The notes: generated by a model from the letters alone, not told the origin. 64,000 nucleotides of DNA from Caulobacter sp. NIBR1757 (GCF_027912495.1 NZ_CP115463.1:930001-994000), one strand, 5' to 3'. Shown: positions 1 to 9,041, counted from the stretch's first letter. Numbers and translations: made by a program.

Positions 1-356
1 ATCGGCAGGGCGCCGGACAGCAGGCTGAGCAGGTTGAACTTGTCGCCGCGCGGGAAGCTGACGTCGATGCCCTTGGCTTCCAGGCGCTTGAGCAGGTCCT
101 CGGTCGGCGGGGCGGTGGTGAAGTAGGTGACCTTGGGGTCGGCGGTGCTCAGGCGCACCCGCGTCGCCGACTGCCAGTCGAGTTTGCGGACCTCGCCGGA
201 ATCGACCTTGGTCAGCATGGTCGAGTAGCTGATGTCGCCGCCGGCCTTGGAGCCGGTCGGGGCGCTGATCGTCTGGTTGTTGCCGCTCAGCACACTGTAG
301 ATGCCGATCATCACGACGACGATGACGCCCCAGACCGCGAAATTCCGCAAATTCAT
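1..356 (-). CDS. ftsH: ATP-dependent zinc metalloprotease FtsH, N-terminal part (cut by window edge)
   Basis: Only the first ~118 residues lie in the window; the reading frame runs off the left edge. The visible part starts MNLRNFAVWGVIVVVMIG, one membrane segment right at the N-terminus, followed by the periplasmic domain that begins with ISYSTMLTKVDSGEV, which is typical of FtsH. FtsH is a membrane-bound AAA+ zinc protease that degrades misfolded membrane and regulatory proteins. The AAA and HEXXH parts are outside the window. It follows tilS on the same strand, the usual alphaproteobacterial order. Too short to judge integrity. Confidence 0.88.
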   Translation of the reverse strand, partial: MNLRNFAVWGVIVVVMIGIYSVLSGNNQTISAPTGSKAGGDISYSTMLTKVDSGEVRKLDWQSATRVRLSTADPKVTYFTTAPPTEDLLKRLEAKGIDVSFPRGDKFNLLSLLSGALP

Positions 357-393
357 GCTGTCTACTCAGGTCCGCAAAAAGGGTTGTGACACA

Positions 394-1818
394 TCAATGT
401 AGGACGCCGCCTCCGGGTTCGCCACAAGGCGCGACCGGATGCGCATCCGCTTCCTTTGTGATCAGGCCCAGCGCCGCTTCGAAACGGAGCCGGACCAGCG
501 ACCGGATACGGACAGACGGGCTAGCTGCAAGGATCGGGCAAGTCCAGACCCCGGCGCCGTCGCTGACCAGCGGAAGCGCGCCTCTGACGGCCGGCGGCAG
601 GGCTTTCAGCGCGGACTGCTGGGATTTTGGCAGTCTGGCGGTGTGGCCCCAAAGCGGTTGCACGGTAAGGCCTGGCGCCTCGGCGGTCAGTTCGAAACGG
701 CCGTCGAATACGGCCGGTTCGTTTTGGGACAGCCGCAGGGGCGGCGAGGGCGCGCGCGACAATTCGCCGGTCTCGCGGCAGACGGTGATCGTGTCGCCGG
801 TCGCCTCGATGCGGGCGCCGGCCAGGGTGGCGATGGTGTCCTCGCGCGCGATGCGGGCCAGGAGGCTGTCCAGCTGTTCGGTGCGCGGCGGGGTCGATGT
901 GCCGGCGGCGCAGAGGCAGGCAGCCGCGATTTCGCGAGCGGACGCATCCCGATGCAATGTGATTATCCCAGCGTGGTCAGCCGCCGTGAGAGGTCCCTTC
1001 TCCCCTCGCGGGAGAAGGTGGCCCGAAGGGCCGGATGAGGGGGCTCCCAGGTCCTTCAACCGCGATGAGACGGTCGTGAGGGGCTGCGTCGAGCGCCGGT
1101 GAACCCCCTCATCCGTCGGCTTCGCCGACACCTTCTCCCGCGAGGGGAGAAGGGAGCCCAGAGGCGAACTCCCAAGCTGGCCGGCTCTGGCCCGCGCCCT
1201 GGCGTAGCGCAGGTCGAGGTTGGCCGGGTCGTCGATCCAGGCCTTGCCGCGACGCGCCAGCCAGTCCTGCAGGTCGCCGCGCTTCAACCCCAGCATCGGC
1301 CGCAGCACGAAGACCCCGCGCCCGTCCGGCCAGGCGGGGGAGGGACCCCATTCTCGGGCGTCCGGGACGGTCGAGCCCGCGGCCCGCATGGCGGCGCTTT
1401 CGCCAAGGTCGCTGGCGGTGTGACCCATCAAGAGGACGGTGGCGCCCGCGTCCCGCGCGGCCTTGGCCAGCAGGGCGTGGCGGGCGGCGCGGGCGGCTGC
1501 GGGCAGGCCGGTCGCGGGCTTGTCGCCGTCCCAGGTGAGCGTCCGGTGGGCGCGGCCGCGTTCGGCGGCCATCTCGGCGCATCGCTCGGCCCAGGCGGCG
1601 CTGACCGCCTGCAGGCCGTGATCGACGGTCAGGGCGATGACCGGGCGGCCGTTCTGGCGGGCCCAACCGCTGACCAGATGCAGCAGGGCCAGGGAGTCCG
1701 AGCCGCCGGAAAGGGCGACGGCCAGGGGCGCGTCCGAATGGGTCTCCAGCCGTTCGTCGAGGACGGCCGCGACCCGGGTCGCGACGGGGTCGGCAACCTG
1801 GACGGTCAGCCCGCGCAC
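394..1818 (-). CDS. tilS: tRNA(Ile)-lysidine synthase, carrying an in-frame repeat insertion
   Basis: Converts the wobble cytidine of the tRNA-Ile CAU anticodon to lysidine, using ATP and lysine. The PP-loop SGGSDS is at residues 37-42, followed by the usual N-type ATP pyrophosphatase domain to about residue 215. The start is GTG at 1818 and overlaps the end of cpoB by 13 bases. At 474 aa it is longer than expected: residues ~221-274 (…GSLLPSREKV… to …LLPRGEKG…) are the translation of a 160-base twin-hairpin repeat that elsewhere in this genome is intergenic. The frame stays open through it and the sequence afterwards (TLHRDASAREIAAACL) again reads like TilS. The insert falls at the junction between the catalytic domain and the C-terminal part, where a loop may be tolerated. 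Confidence 0.9.
   Translation of the reverse strand: MRGLTVQVADPVATRVAAVLDERLETHSDAPLAVALSGGSDSLALLHLVSGWARQNGRPVIALTVDHGLQAVSAAWAERCAEMAAERGRAHRTLTWDGDKPATGLPAAARAARHALLAKAARDAGATVLLMGHTASDLGESAAMRAAGSTVPDAREWGPSPAWPDGRGVFVLRPMLGLKRGDLQDWLARRGKAWIDDPANLDLRYARARARAGQLGSSPLGSLLPSREKVSAKPTDEGVHRRSTQPLTTVSSRLKDLGAPSSGPSGHLLPRGEKGPLTAADHAGIITLHRDASAREIAAACLCAAGTSTPPRTEQLDSLLARIAREDTIATLAGARIEATGDTITVCRETGELSRAPSPPLRLSQNEPAVFDGRFELTAEAPGLTVQPLWGHTARLPKSQQSALKALPPAVRGALPLVSDGAGVWTCPILAASPSVRIRSLVRLRFEAALGLITKEADAHPVAPCGEPGGGVLH
995..1154. repeat. Family C twin-hairpin repeat inside tilS
   Basis: The left arm reads CCCTTCTCCCCTCGCGGGAG…, ending in GGATGAGGG. The right arm is its inverted counterpart, starting CCCCTCATCC and ending GGGGAGAAGGG. 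Each arm folds into its own hairpins and the two arms are mutually inverted, with about 60 bases between. Half-size relatives occur between tkt and its downstream neighbour (24801-24853) and at the 3' end of purT (22799-22824). It is translated here as part of tilS. Confidence 0.85.
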
Positions 1819-2669
1819 TTGGCCTGCGCGCGGACCGCCTGGGCCCGGGTGGTCACGCCGGCGGCGGCGTTGGGGTAGCGGCGGGGCAGTTCGCCCAGCG
1901 CCTGGCAGGCGTCGGCGGGCAGCTTCTGGGCGACCAGGCTCTTGGCCAGTTCGACCACCGCATCTGGGGCCCAGCTGGTCTTGGGCCAGCCGCGGACGGC
2001 GCCGAGATAGGCGCTGGCGGCCCTCGAGTTGTCGCCCCGGGCGCTGAGCGTCTTGCCCAGCCAGTAGCGGGCTTCGGGCGCCCTCGGGGTATCGCCGAAC
2101 GCGCCGACATAGCGGTCGAAGCTGACCTCGGCGGCCGAGTAGTCGCCGTCGGCCATCTGCTTGCGGCCGAGCGCGAACAGTTCGTCCGGGTCGACCGGCG
2201 TCTCGGCGACGGCGGCCTGTTCCTCGGTCGGGGCGGCGGCGGCGGCCGCTTCCAGGCTGGCGATGCGGCCTTCGAGGGCGGCCAGGCGATCGCCGAGCAA
2301 CTTGTTGTTGGCTTCGGACGCCGCCAGGGCCTGCTTGGTGCGGTAGAGGTCCATGCCGAGCTCTTCGTTGCCGGCGTTGCTGCGGGTCAGGGTCTGTTCG
2401 AGGTCGGCGACGCGGTCGGTGAGGGCGGCGATCACCGCGCCCGTCTCGGCGTCCTGCACGACCACCGGCTGGCCACTGTCGCGGCCCTGGAAGACGATGG
2501 CGCGCAGCTCGCGGACCACCTTCTCCATCTTCTCCAGCCGCCTGACCGAGCGGTCGTCGAGTGGGTCGGGCATGGGGGTCTGGGCCACGGCGGCGAAGTG
2601 CACCGAGACGGCGATCAGCACCGCAAGGAAGGGGGCGGCCTTGAGCGAGGAGGAGAGCGTCGGCTTCAT
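1806..2669 (-). CDS. cpoB: Tol-Pal system protein CpoB (YbgF)
   Basis: Periplasmic partner of the Tol-Pal machine that helps coordinate peptidoglycan synthesis with outer-membrane constriction. I chose the ATG at 2669 (MKPTLSSSLKAAP…) because it opens a clear signal peptide ending AVA|QTP; the upstream alternative adds ten polar residues. After the signal comes a coiled-coil region (about 50-140: LTDRVADLEQTL, LGDRLAALEGRIASLE) and a C-terminal TPR module starting at DPDELFALGRKQMADGDYSA, the standard YbgF layout. It lies directly after pal and overlaps tilS. Confidence 0.92.
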   Translation of the reverse strand: MKPTLSSSLKAAPFLAVLIAVSVHFAAVAQTPMPDPLDDRSVRRLEKMEKVVRELRAIVFQGRDSGQPVVVQDAETGAVIAALTDRVADLEQTLTRSNAGNEELGMDLYRTKQALAASEANNKLLGDRLAALEGRIASLEAAAAAAPTEEQAAVAETPVDPDELFALGRKQMADGDYSAAEVSFDRYVGAFGDTPRAPEARYWLGKTLSARGDNSRAASAYLGAVRGWPKTSWAPDAVVELAKSLVAQKLPADACQALGELPRRYPNAAAGVTTRAQAVRAQAKCAG

Positions 2670-2760
2670 GGCGTCAGAGTGTCCTGTGTCCGGCGTCAAT
2701 ATTACGGCAAAAGGGGGCCGCCTGAAGCGACCCCCTCCGTGCCTTGGTCTACAGGGTCGC

Positions 2761-3315
2761 CTAGTAGCCGCCGCTGGTGATGATCGTCTGGCCGTTACGG
2801 TTCTGCTGGTAGGCTTCCTCGTCCGTGCCCGGATTGATCGGGCGTTCCTTGCCGTTCGACAGGGTCATGATCCGGCTGGGCGAGACGCCGCGCGAGACCA
2901 GGTAGTCCTTGACAGCGTTGGCCCGGCGGCTGCCGAGGGCCAGGTTGTACTCGCGGGTGCCCCGCTCATCGGCGTTGCCTTCGATGCGGATCGAGACGTT
3001 CGGATAGCGGCGCAGCCAGGCGCCCTGGGCGTCGAGCACCGGCATGGCGTCCGAGCGGATGTCGTAGCTGTCGAGATCGAAGTAGACGAAGTCGCCGACG
3101 TTGATGATGAAGTCCTGGCTCGAGCCGGGGATCGGCCGGCTGTCGACGGGGCCGGGGCCCTTCGGCGGGACGTAGGTTTCACCACCGCCGCCGCCCTGCG
3201 GCGGGCGCGGTCCGGGGTCGGGATTGGTCTTCGGCTTGGTCGCGCAGGCGGCCAGTGAGGCGGCGGCGACGGCCACCAGGGCCAGTCTCATGACGCTTTG
3301 GGTGTTGAAGCGCAT
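2761..3315 (-). CDS. pal: Peptidoglycan-associated lipoprotein Pal
   Basis: Outer-membrane lipoprotein that binds peptidoglycan and TolB. The lipobox is LAAC with Cys24 as the lipidated residue; a Pro/Gly-rich linker follows to about residue 65, then an OmpA_C domain with VYFDLDSYDI and NADERGTREYNLALGSRRA, the peptidoglycan-binding motif. Strong Shine-Dalgarno AAGGAGG stands before the ATG. A gap of 149 bases separates it from tolB, so it may have its own promoter in addition to read-through. The C-terminal tail (NRNGQTIITSGGY) is somewhat unlike the common NRR-type ending. Confidence 0.95.
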   Translation of the reverse strand: MRFNTQSVMRLALVAVAAASLAACATKPKTNPDPGPRPPQGGGGGETYVPPKGPGPVDSRPIPGSSQDFIINVGDFVYFDLDSYDIRSDAMPVLDAQGAWLRRYPNVSIRIEGNADERGTREYNLALGSRRANAVKDYLVSRGVSPSRIMTLSNGKERPINPGTDEEAYQQNRNGQTIITSGGY

Positions 3316-3464
3316 GGCTTCCTCCTTCGGCTAGATTTGTCGGCCCGATAGTGGCGCCGATCCTTGAACGCGTGCGACTTAAAACTCTGACCGGGGCTCA
3401 CAATGCCGTGGGAGTGCGACGCCCGGACAACAATTCTTCTGACGATTGAACCTTCTGTTCCCGA

Positions 3465-4763
3465 CTAGTCCAGCAACGGTGACCATGCCGGGTCGGATCC
3501 CGAGCCCCGATAGGGGGCTGGACGTAGAATGCGGCCGGTGATGTCCACGTTCCACAGACGCGGCTCGCCACCCCGCCCTTCGCGGAAAAACATCAGCACC
3601 CGGCCGTTCGGCGCCCAGGTCGGGCCTTCATCGAGGTAGCTGGTGGTGAGGATCCGTTCGTCCGACCCGTCGGGCTTCATCACCCCGATGTGGAACTGGC
3701 CGCCCGATTGCTTGGTGAAGGCGATGAAGTCGCCCCGGGGGCTCCAGACGGGGGTGGTGTAGCGGCCGCCGCCCCGGCTGATGCGGCGCACGCCCGAGCC
3801 GTCGGCGTTCATGACGTAGAGCTGGGGGCTGCCGCCGCGATCGGAGTTGAAGACGATCTGGCCGCCGTTGGGCGAGAAGCTGCCCGAGGTGTCGATGCCC
3901 GGGTCGCTGGTCAGTCGGGTCTGGCCCCGGCTGCGCAGGTCCATCAGGTAGAGGTCGCTGTTGCCGTTCTTCTCGACGCTGAAGACGACGCGGTCGCCGT
4001 TCGGCGAGAAGCGCGGGGCGAAGACCATGCCGGGGAAGCGGCCGAGCGTTTCCTGCCGCCCGGTCGAGATGTTGAACAGATAGATCGACGACCCCGTCGG
4101 CCGCAGGGCCATGTAGGTGATCTCCTGGCTGTTGGCCGAGAAGCGCGGGGTCATGACGATGTAGCTGCCGTCGGTCAGGTAGCTGTTGTTGGCCCCGTCC
4201 TGGTCCATGATCGACAGGCGTTTGACGCGCTTTCCGCGCGGGCCGCTCTCGGCGATGAAGACGACGCGGGTGTCGAAATAGCCGCTTTCGCCGGTCAGCC
4301 GCTGGTAGATCTGGTCGCTGATCTTGTGGGCCACGCGGCGCCAGTTTTCCGGCGTCGAGGTGAATTGCAGGCCGAGCAGCTGGGTGCCCGAGCCGATGTC
4401 CCAGAGGCGGAAGTCGACGCGCAGGCGGCCGTCGCCCTCGGTGGTCACCTGGCCGTTGACCAGCACCTGGGTGTCGATGGTCTTCCAGGCCTCGAAGTTG
4501 GGCTGGATGGCGATGTCGAGGTTGCGCTCGGGGAAGGCGGCCGGATTGACCGGCGCGAACAGGCCCGACTGCTCGAGGTTGGCGCTGATCACCCCGGCGA
4601 TGTCGCCGCCGCGGCCGCCGCTGAAGGCGGGAATGGCGATCGGCACCGGCTGGATGTTGCCCTGGTTGACGTCGACCTCGATCTGGGCGGCGGCGACGCC
4701 GGGCAGGGCGGCCGTTCCCATGATCAGGGCGCAGAGCGCGAAGAGCAGGTGGCGGAGAGTCAT
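3465..4763 (-). CDS. tolB: Tol-Pal system beta-propeller protein TolB
   Basis: Periplasmic protein linking TolA and Pal. The start at 4763 ([17 protein letters not shown]…) is chosen over an upstream in-frame ATG because it is preceded by GAGGAG and begins a signal peptide ending AAA|QIEV. The N-terminal domain (to about residue 160) is followed by a six-bladed propeller whose blades repeat FSPNG/FSANS/WSPRG motifs such as [20 protein letters not shown] and [20 protein letters not shown]. 432 aa, normal for the family. Confidence 0.96.
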   Translation of the reverse strand: MTLRHLLFALCALIMGTAALPGVAAAQIEVDVNQGNIQPVPIAIPAFSGGRGGDIAGVISANLEQSGLFAPVNPAAFPERNLDIAIQPNFEAWKTIDTQVLVNGQVTTEGDGRLRVDFRLWDIGSGTQLLGLQFTSTPENWRRVAHKISDQIYQRLTGESGYFDTRVVFIAESGPRGKRVKRLSIMDQDGANNSYLTDGSYIVMTPRFSANSQEITYMALRPTGSSIYLFNISTGRQETLGRFPGMVFAPRFSPNGDRVVFSVEKNGNSDLYLMDLRSRGQTRLTSDPGIDTSGSFSPNGGQIVFNSDRGGSPQLYVMNADGSGVRRISRGGGRYTTPVWSPRGDFIAFTKQSGGQFHIGVMKPDGSDERILTTSYLDEGPTWAPNGRVLMFFREGRGGEPRLWNVDITGRILRPAPYRGSGSDPAWSPLLD

Positions 4764-4827
4764 GTCGGGCTCCTCGTGGCGCAGGGCTGCGCAGCTTCGC
4801 GCAGGTCGGGGACGGGAATGAGGCGGC

Positions 4828-5613
4828 TCATAGAGCACAGGCCTTCTGGGCGTCGAAGTTGAGGGTCAGGCTGTCGCCGGCCAGTTCGGGCGGCATGTTC
4901 TTGAACGGTTGGGCGCGATTGACGGCCAGGATCGCCCGGGTCTTGCCGGCCTCGACCAGTTCCGGGCTGGCGCCGGAGCTGCGGATGATCTCCGGCTCGC
5001 CGATAACGCGGCCCGACGGCGACAGCACCACCTTGACCGAGACCCTCACCGACCGGCCGCCTTCGACGAAGCAGTTGGGCCGCCAGTATTTGTAGAGGTC
5101 GGCCAGCAGGCCCTGCAGCCATTCGCCGGGCGGACCACCGCCGGCCCCGCCGTTGGGTGTCGGCTTGGGCGAGGTCGGGGGCCGGGGCGGCCCCTTGGTT
5201 CCGCCGCCCTCGGGCCGGCCGCCGCCGTTGTTCTTCAGGCGCTTCTCAAGGTCATCGAAGTCGAGGTTGGTCTGTTTCTTCGGCGTTGGAGAGGGCGTCG
5301 GCTTGGCCTTCTCCTTCGGCTTCTCGGGCGTCGGCTTGGGCTCAGGCGTCGGGGTCGGCACGGGGGCCGGCGGAGCGACGGGCTCGGGCGGCAGTTCCGG
5401 GATCGGTTCCTCGGTCAGGGCGTCGAGCTCAGGGCCTTCCTCGGTCTTGCGCAGCTCGGCCGGGCCCTCGGTGACGATGGTCACCGGCACGGCGCCGAGG
5501 GTGATCGGTTTGGACGGGTGCGGCCAGGCGAACAGGGCAAGCGCGGCCACGCTCAGGTGGACGACCACCGAGGCGATGAGAGCGGGGGCGAGCTGGCGAC
5601 GTTCCCGGGCCAT
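4828..5613 (-). CDS. tolA: TolA/TonB-type energy-transducing protein
   Basis: Inner-membrane protein that spans the periplasm and transmits the TolQR proton-motive energy to TolB/Pal. A single N-terminal membrane segment (residues ~10-30, [19 protein letters not shown]) is followed by a Pro/Lys/Glu-rich extended region (about 70-150, [20 protein letters not shown]) and a C-terminal TolA-like domain with the conserved YWRPNCF stretch. 261 aa. The gene sits between tolR and tolB. Repeat B1 ends 11 bases before its ATG, so the GGAGG at the repeat edge is the nearest Shine-Dalgarno-like sequence. Confidence 0.92.
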   Translation of the reverse strand: MARERRQLAPALIASVVVHLSVAALALFAWPHPSKPITLGAVPVTIVTEGPAELRKTEEGPELDALTEEPIPELPPEPVAPPAPVPTPTPEPKPTPEKPKEKAKPTPSPTPKKQTNLDFDDLEKRLKNNGGGRPEGGGTKGPPRPPTSPKPTPNGGAGGGPPGEWLQGLLADLYKYWRPNCFVEGGRSVRVSVKVVLSPSGRVIGEPEIIRSSGASPELVEAGKTRAILAVNRAQPFKNMPPELAGDSLTLNFDAQKACAL

Positions 5614-5623
5614 GGGGGTCTCA

Positions 5624-5811
5624 TCCTCCCCCGTTTACGGGGGAGGGGGACCGTCGCCGAAGGCGATGGTGGAGGGGGCGAGTGACGGAGTGAGCAGCGT
5701 GGGAGGGCGAAGAATGGTGGCCGCGCGGGATCGGCGACGTCGGCGCACGGCCCTCGCCCCCTCCACCACCCGCTGCGCGGGCGGTCCCCCTCCCCCGTGA
5801 ACGGGGGAGGA
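5624..5811. repeat. Family B twin-hairpin repeat between tolR and tolA
   Basis: Left arm begins TCCTCCCCCGTTTACGGGGG and includes GGTGGAGGGGGC; right arm is the inverted version, GCCCCCTCCACCACC to ACGGGGGAGGA. Each end is itself a hairpin (CCCCCGT…ACGGGGG). The element splits the tolQRAB operon and must be transcribed in it. Related copies: 27565-27742 and 43672-43890. Confidence 0.9.
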
Positions 5812-5832
5812 TGGAGACGCGCGCGCCCTCAA

Positions 5833-6321
<489 letters not shown>

Positions 6322-6325
6322 CCTC

Positions 6326-7024
6326 CTAGACCTTCTCGGCCAGGCGGCGCTGGATGGCGGTCGACAGGTCGTCCGCGAAGCCTTCCAGACGGGCGGCGAA
6401 CTTGCCGGCGTCGGTCGAGAACTTGTTGTAGGCGATGTAGGCGGGAATAGCGGCGATCAGGCCAAGCGCCGTGGCGAACAAGGCTTCCGCGATAGCGGGG
6501 GCAACCACGGGCAGGGAGGTGTTCTGCTCCAGCGCGATGTTCTTGAAGGCGTTCATGATGCCCCAGACGGTGCCGAACAGGCCGATGAAGGGGCTGGCGG
6601 TGGCGACGATGGCAAGCGTACCCAGACCCTCTTCGGCCTTCTGGCTTTCGCGGGCGATATTGCTGTCGAGCACGCGGTCGATGCGCTGGATCAGCAGGGC
6701 GGTCTGGGTATCGCCGATGGCGCCCTTGGCCCGGGTGTCGCGCCATTCGCGCAGGGCGGCGTTGAGCAGGCGGGGCAGGGGGTGTTTCGAATTGCCGGCC
6801 TCCTGGGCGACTTCTTCGAGGGGACGGCCCGAGCCGACCTTGTCCTCGAAGGCGTTGGCCTGGCGGTTGAGGCCGCCGAAGCGGACGAACTTGTCGATGA
6901 TCACCGCCCAGCTGACCAGCGAGGCGATGGCGAGGCCGACCATGACGCCCTTGATGACCCAGTCGGCCTTCAGGAACAGGGCGATGAACGAAAAGCTCTC
7001 GGCCGTGACGGCGTGCGGTTCCAT
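6326..7024 (-). CDS. tolQ: Tol-Pal system protein TolQ
   Basis: MotA/TolQ/ExbB-type proton channel subunit. Membrane segments are visible at about residues 18-40 (VIKGVMVGLAIASLVSWAVII) and in the C-terminal half (LGTLAIVATASPFIGLFGTVWGIMNAF and EALFATALGLIAAIPAYIAYN), the latter two being the channel-forming pair. 232 aa, normal. It opens the tol operon behind a 418-base non-coding interval. Confidence 0.96.
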   Translation of the reverse strand: MEPHAVTAESFSFIALFLKADWVIKGVMVGLAIASLVSWAVIIDKFVRFGGLNRQANAFEDKVGSGRPLEEVAQEAGNSKHPLPRLLNAALREWRDTRAKGAIGDTQTALLIQRIDRVLDSNIARESQKAEEGLGTLAIVATASPFIGLFGTVWGIMNAFKNIALEQNTSLPVVAPAIAEALFATALGLIAAIPAYIAYNKFSTDAGKFAARLEGFADDLSTAIQRRLAEKV

Positions 7025-7442
7025 GCGGCTTTGGGCTCCCCCGAAATCAGTGTCGTCTTACCCGCATCATCTGGCTGGGTTTGGTGACAATAAGGCGTCG
7101 AAAAGACATGTGCCCTAGTGGTTAACCAGCTGTGACCGGAATGCACGTCCGCTCGTCGGCTGCGTGCAAAATCGGGGCGGCGCGGGGGCGGGGGCGATCG
7201 GGGCGCTATCGAAGCGGACCTACATTATAGCCCATGCGAGGGCCCGCCAGCCGGACAACTGCGACAAGGGGTTGATCGGCCTGTCTTTTTGCCGTGGCCG
7301 GGGCGCTGGTTTTGTAGCCCGGTCCGTGGGTCGTGCGTAGGTCGACCGGCGGCAAAAGTGGGTCGCCGCGTGCCCACGGCGGAGACGCTTTCGGCGCGGG
7401 TTCGGCGAAGCGCCCGAATTGGGCGATAATATCACCCGGAGT
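7025..7442. other. Non-coding interval between ybgC and tolQ
   Basis: A 418-base gap in an otherwise tightly packed operon. The tolQ-proximal part (7025-7200) has no recognisable gene and should hold the tolQ promoter or the leader of a read-through transcript. The distal part holds the repeat-like element described at 7208-7345. No open frame here resembles a protein I know. Confidence 0.6.
7208..7345 (-). repeat. Family G two-block element, copy 1
   Basis: Two blocks are shared with 42028-42190: first TATCGAAGCGG, five variable bases, then CATTATAGCC; second TGTAGCC, five variable bases, then CGTGGGTCG, TGCGT and GGT. On the minus strand the first block reads GGCTATAATG, containing a perfect TATAAT (7224-7229) that points at tolQ about 200 bases away. 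I see no convincing -35 at the right distance, so the promoter reading is tentative. Confidence 0.45.
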
Positions 7443-7895
7443 TTATTCCGGGGCGAACCAGGGGCGGAGCTTTTCGGCCATGCCGGGCGGCGGTTTCGAG
7501 GGGCGGCCGTCGAGGCGGATGCAGGCGGCGTTGACCACGGCCTGGGCGATCAGGTCGTCGCCGCGGGTGATGGTCTGGCTGATGAACAGGCGGGGGCCTT
7601 TGACGCGGTCATAGGTGGTGCGGACGACCAGGGCGTCGTCGATGCGGGCCGGGCGCTTGAAGTCGAGTTCCATGCGGGTGACGACGAAGGCGATCGGCTG
7701 TTCGCCATCCAGCAGGTCGCTGTGCGAGACGCCGGCCAGGCGCAGGAAGTCGCTGCGGCCGCGCTCGAGATAGCGCAGGTAGTTGGCGTGGTAGACGACG
7801 CCGGAGAAGTCGGTGTCCTCGTAGTAGATGCGAACGGGCAGGCGGTGCTCGCGGCCGACGAAGAGACCGGCGGTGGGTTCGGGAAGGTCGGACAT
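7443..7895 (-). CDS. ybgC: Tol-Pal-associated acyl-CoA thioesterase YbgC
   Basis: Hotdog-fold thioesterase of the 4-hydroxybenzoyl-CoA thioesterase type, commonly first in the tol-pal cluster. The start at 7895 (MSDLPEPTAGLFVG…) is chosen because the upstream extension is antisense-like composition without family match. The catalytic motif YYEDTDFSGVVYHANYLRYLE is at residues ~24-44. 150 aa. It begins 11 bases after the stop of the preceding small membrane protein gene. Confidence 0.93.
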   Translation of the reverse strand: MSDLPEPTAGLFVGREHRLPVRIYYEDTDFSGVVYHANYLRYLERGRSDFLRLAGVSHSDLLDGEQPIAFVVTRMELDFKRPARIDDALVVRTTYDRVKGPRLFISQTITRGDDLIAQAVVNAACIRLDGRPSKPPPGMAEKLRPWFAPE

Positions 7896-7905
7896 CGCGG
7901 CCTTT

Positions 7906-8430
7906 CTAGCTGACGATCGGCGGGCTTGAGCGGGCGTCGGCGGGAGATTCGATCTCTCCATCGACCTGGTTCCGGATGAAGGCCAGCAGGAAATCATGCT
8001 CATCCCGGGCCAGCCAGCGGCAGAAGGCGACCAGGCCGACGCCGAAGGCCAGAATGAAGAGTAGGTCAGGCAGTCCCGAGGGGCCGGCGCCATGCGCGCC
8101 AAGCGTCCCCAGCGTGACGAGGCCGATGAAACCGAACCAGAAGGCCATGAAGAGGGTGGCGAAAATCGGCATGGAGGATCGGGCGAGGATCCGGCTGCCG
8201 CCGGCCGTCTCCTGGATGGAGAGGCGCATGACGGTCTGAAAGCTGTTTCGGTACCAGATGCGTTTGCGCAGCCAGCCGCCCTGAGAGCTGACCTGGCCTA
8301 TGACCGGCTTGCCGCCGAACAGGCCCAAAGTGCCGTCCAGGCCCATCGAAAGATCCTTGGCGCAGGCCTGCGGGGTCAGGGTCGACCGGACGATGTCCCG
8401 CCGTGGGCCGAGCCAGTCCAACAATCCCAT
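7906..8430 (-). CDS. Small membrane protein of unknown function, paralogue A
   Basis: 174 aa. The first ~80 residues are soluble and include a Cys (PQACAKDL) and the motif GGKPVIGQV; two membrane segments follow (about 88-112, FATLFMAFWFGFIGLVTLGTL, and 122-142, LLFILAFGVGLVAFCRWLA), then a short cytosolic tail. It is clearly a diverged duplicate of the gene upstream at 8444-8908: same Cys, same GxKPxIGxV motif, same aromatic/basic stretch before the first membrane segment. I do not recognise the family. Position between ruvB and ybgC on one transcript suggests co-expression with the Tol system. Confidence 0.75.
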   Translation of the reverse strand: MGLLDWLGPRRDIVRSTLTPQACAKDLSMGLDGTLGLFGGKPVIGQVSSQGGWLRKRIWYRNSFQTVMRLSIQETAGGSRILARSSMPIFATLFMAFWFGFIGLVTLGTLGAHGAGPSGLPDLLFILAFGVGLVAFCRWLARDEHDFLLAFIRNQVDGEIESPADARSSPPIVS

Positions 8431-8443
8431 CCGTGACGCCCCC

Positions 8444-8908
8444 TCAGACCTCGGTCGCCTCCGTCATACGGGCCAGCCGCTCTATGAGGAAGGCGTGGTC
8501 TCGCGTCGGATCGCCCCGGCCGAACAGGAAGGCCAGCAGGATGGCGGCCAGAAGGGTCGGGGCGACGATCAGGATCGGCCAGTAGCGTTCCAGCAGGCCG
8601 CCCGCCACGGCGAAGGCGCTGGCCAGGCCGACGACGGTGATCAGCAGGCCGAACCAGCCTCCGGCGAACAGCGCCGCGAGGGGGTGCAGGCCGCGGCGAC
8701 AGATCAGGGTGGTGGCGGCGCCATCGCCCTGAAGGCTGACGTCCAGGCAGACGCGGAACAGACTCCGCCAGCGGACGCGGCGGCGCAGGCTGGCGTAGAG
8801 GGGGCCGACCTCGCCGATGATCGGCTTGCGGCCGAAAACGGTCCAGGGACTATCGACGCCGGCCTTCAGGCGGGCGACGCAGGTTTGATGATCCAGCGGG
8901 GAGTGCAA
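8444..8908 (-). CDS. Small membrane protein of unknown function, paralogue B
   Basis: 154 aa from a TTG start at 8908, chosen because GGAG stands six to seven bases upstream and the alignment with paralogue A begins just inside; a TTG at 9022 would add 38 residues without counterpart. Visible: HQTCVARLKAGVD, then GRKPIIGEV, then a hydrophobic half with two membrane segments (LAALFAGGWFGLLITVVGLA and WPILIVAPTLLAAILLAFLF). Thirteen bases separate it from paralogue A, and it follows ruvB. Function unknown. Confidence 0.7.
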   Translation of the reverse strand: MHSPLDHQTCVARLKAGVDSPWTVFGRKPIIGEVGPLYASLRRRVRWRSLFRVCLDVSLQGDGAATTLICRRGLHPLAALFAGGWFGLLITVVGLASAFAVAGGLLERYWPILIVAPTLLAAILLAFLFGRGDPTRDHAFLIERLARMTEATEV

Positions 8909-9041
8909 ATGCGTCTCCGGGATCAGGGCGAGGTGAAAGGGAGATATGACACGAACTCGGGACGACCTGATGCCGGTACAATCGGCGTCGGGATAACAGA
9001 GTTCCCGATCAGGAATTCTCAAATGACCCGTTTTGGGTTTT

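Noticed and set aside
439..1038. Plus-strand ORFs opposite tilS and many similar long frames opposite real genes
   Set aside because: Typical antisense shadow frames of high-GC coding sequence: no start context, no domain signatures, and the sense frame encodes a recognised protein.
7220..7435. Minus-strand ORF of 71 codons in the ybgC-tolQ interval
   Set aside because: Arg/Pro-rich composition as expected from chance in high GC, and it ends inside the repeat-like block.
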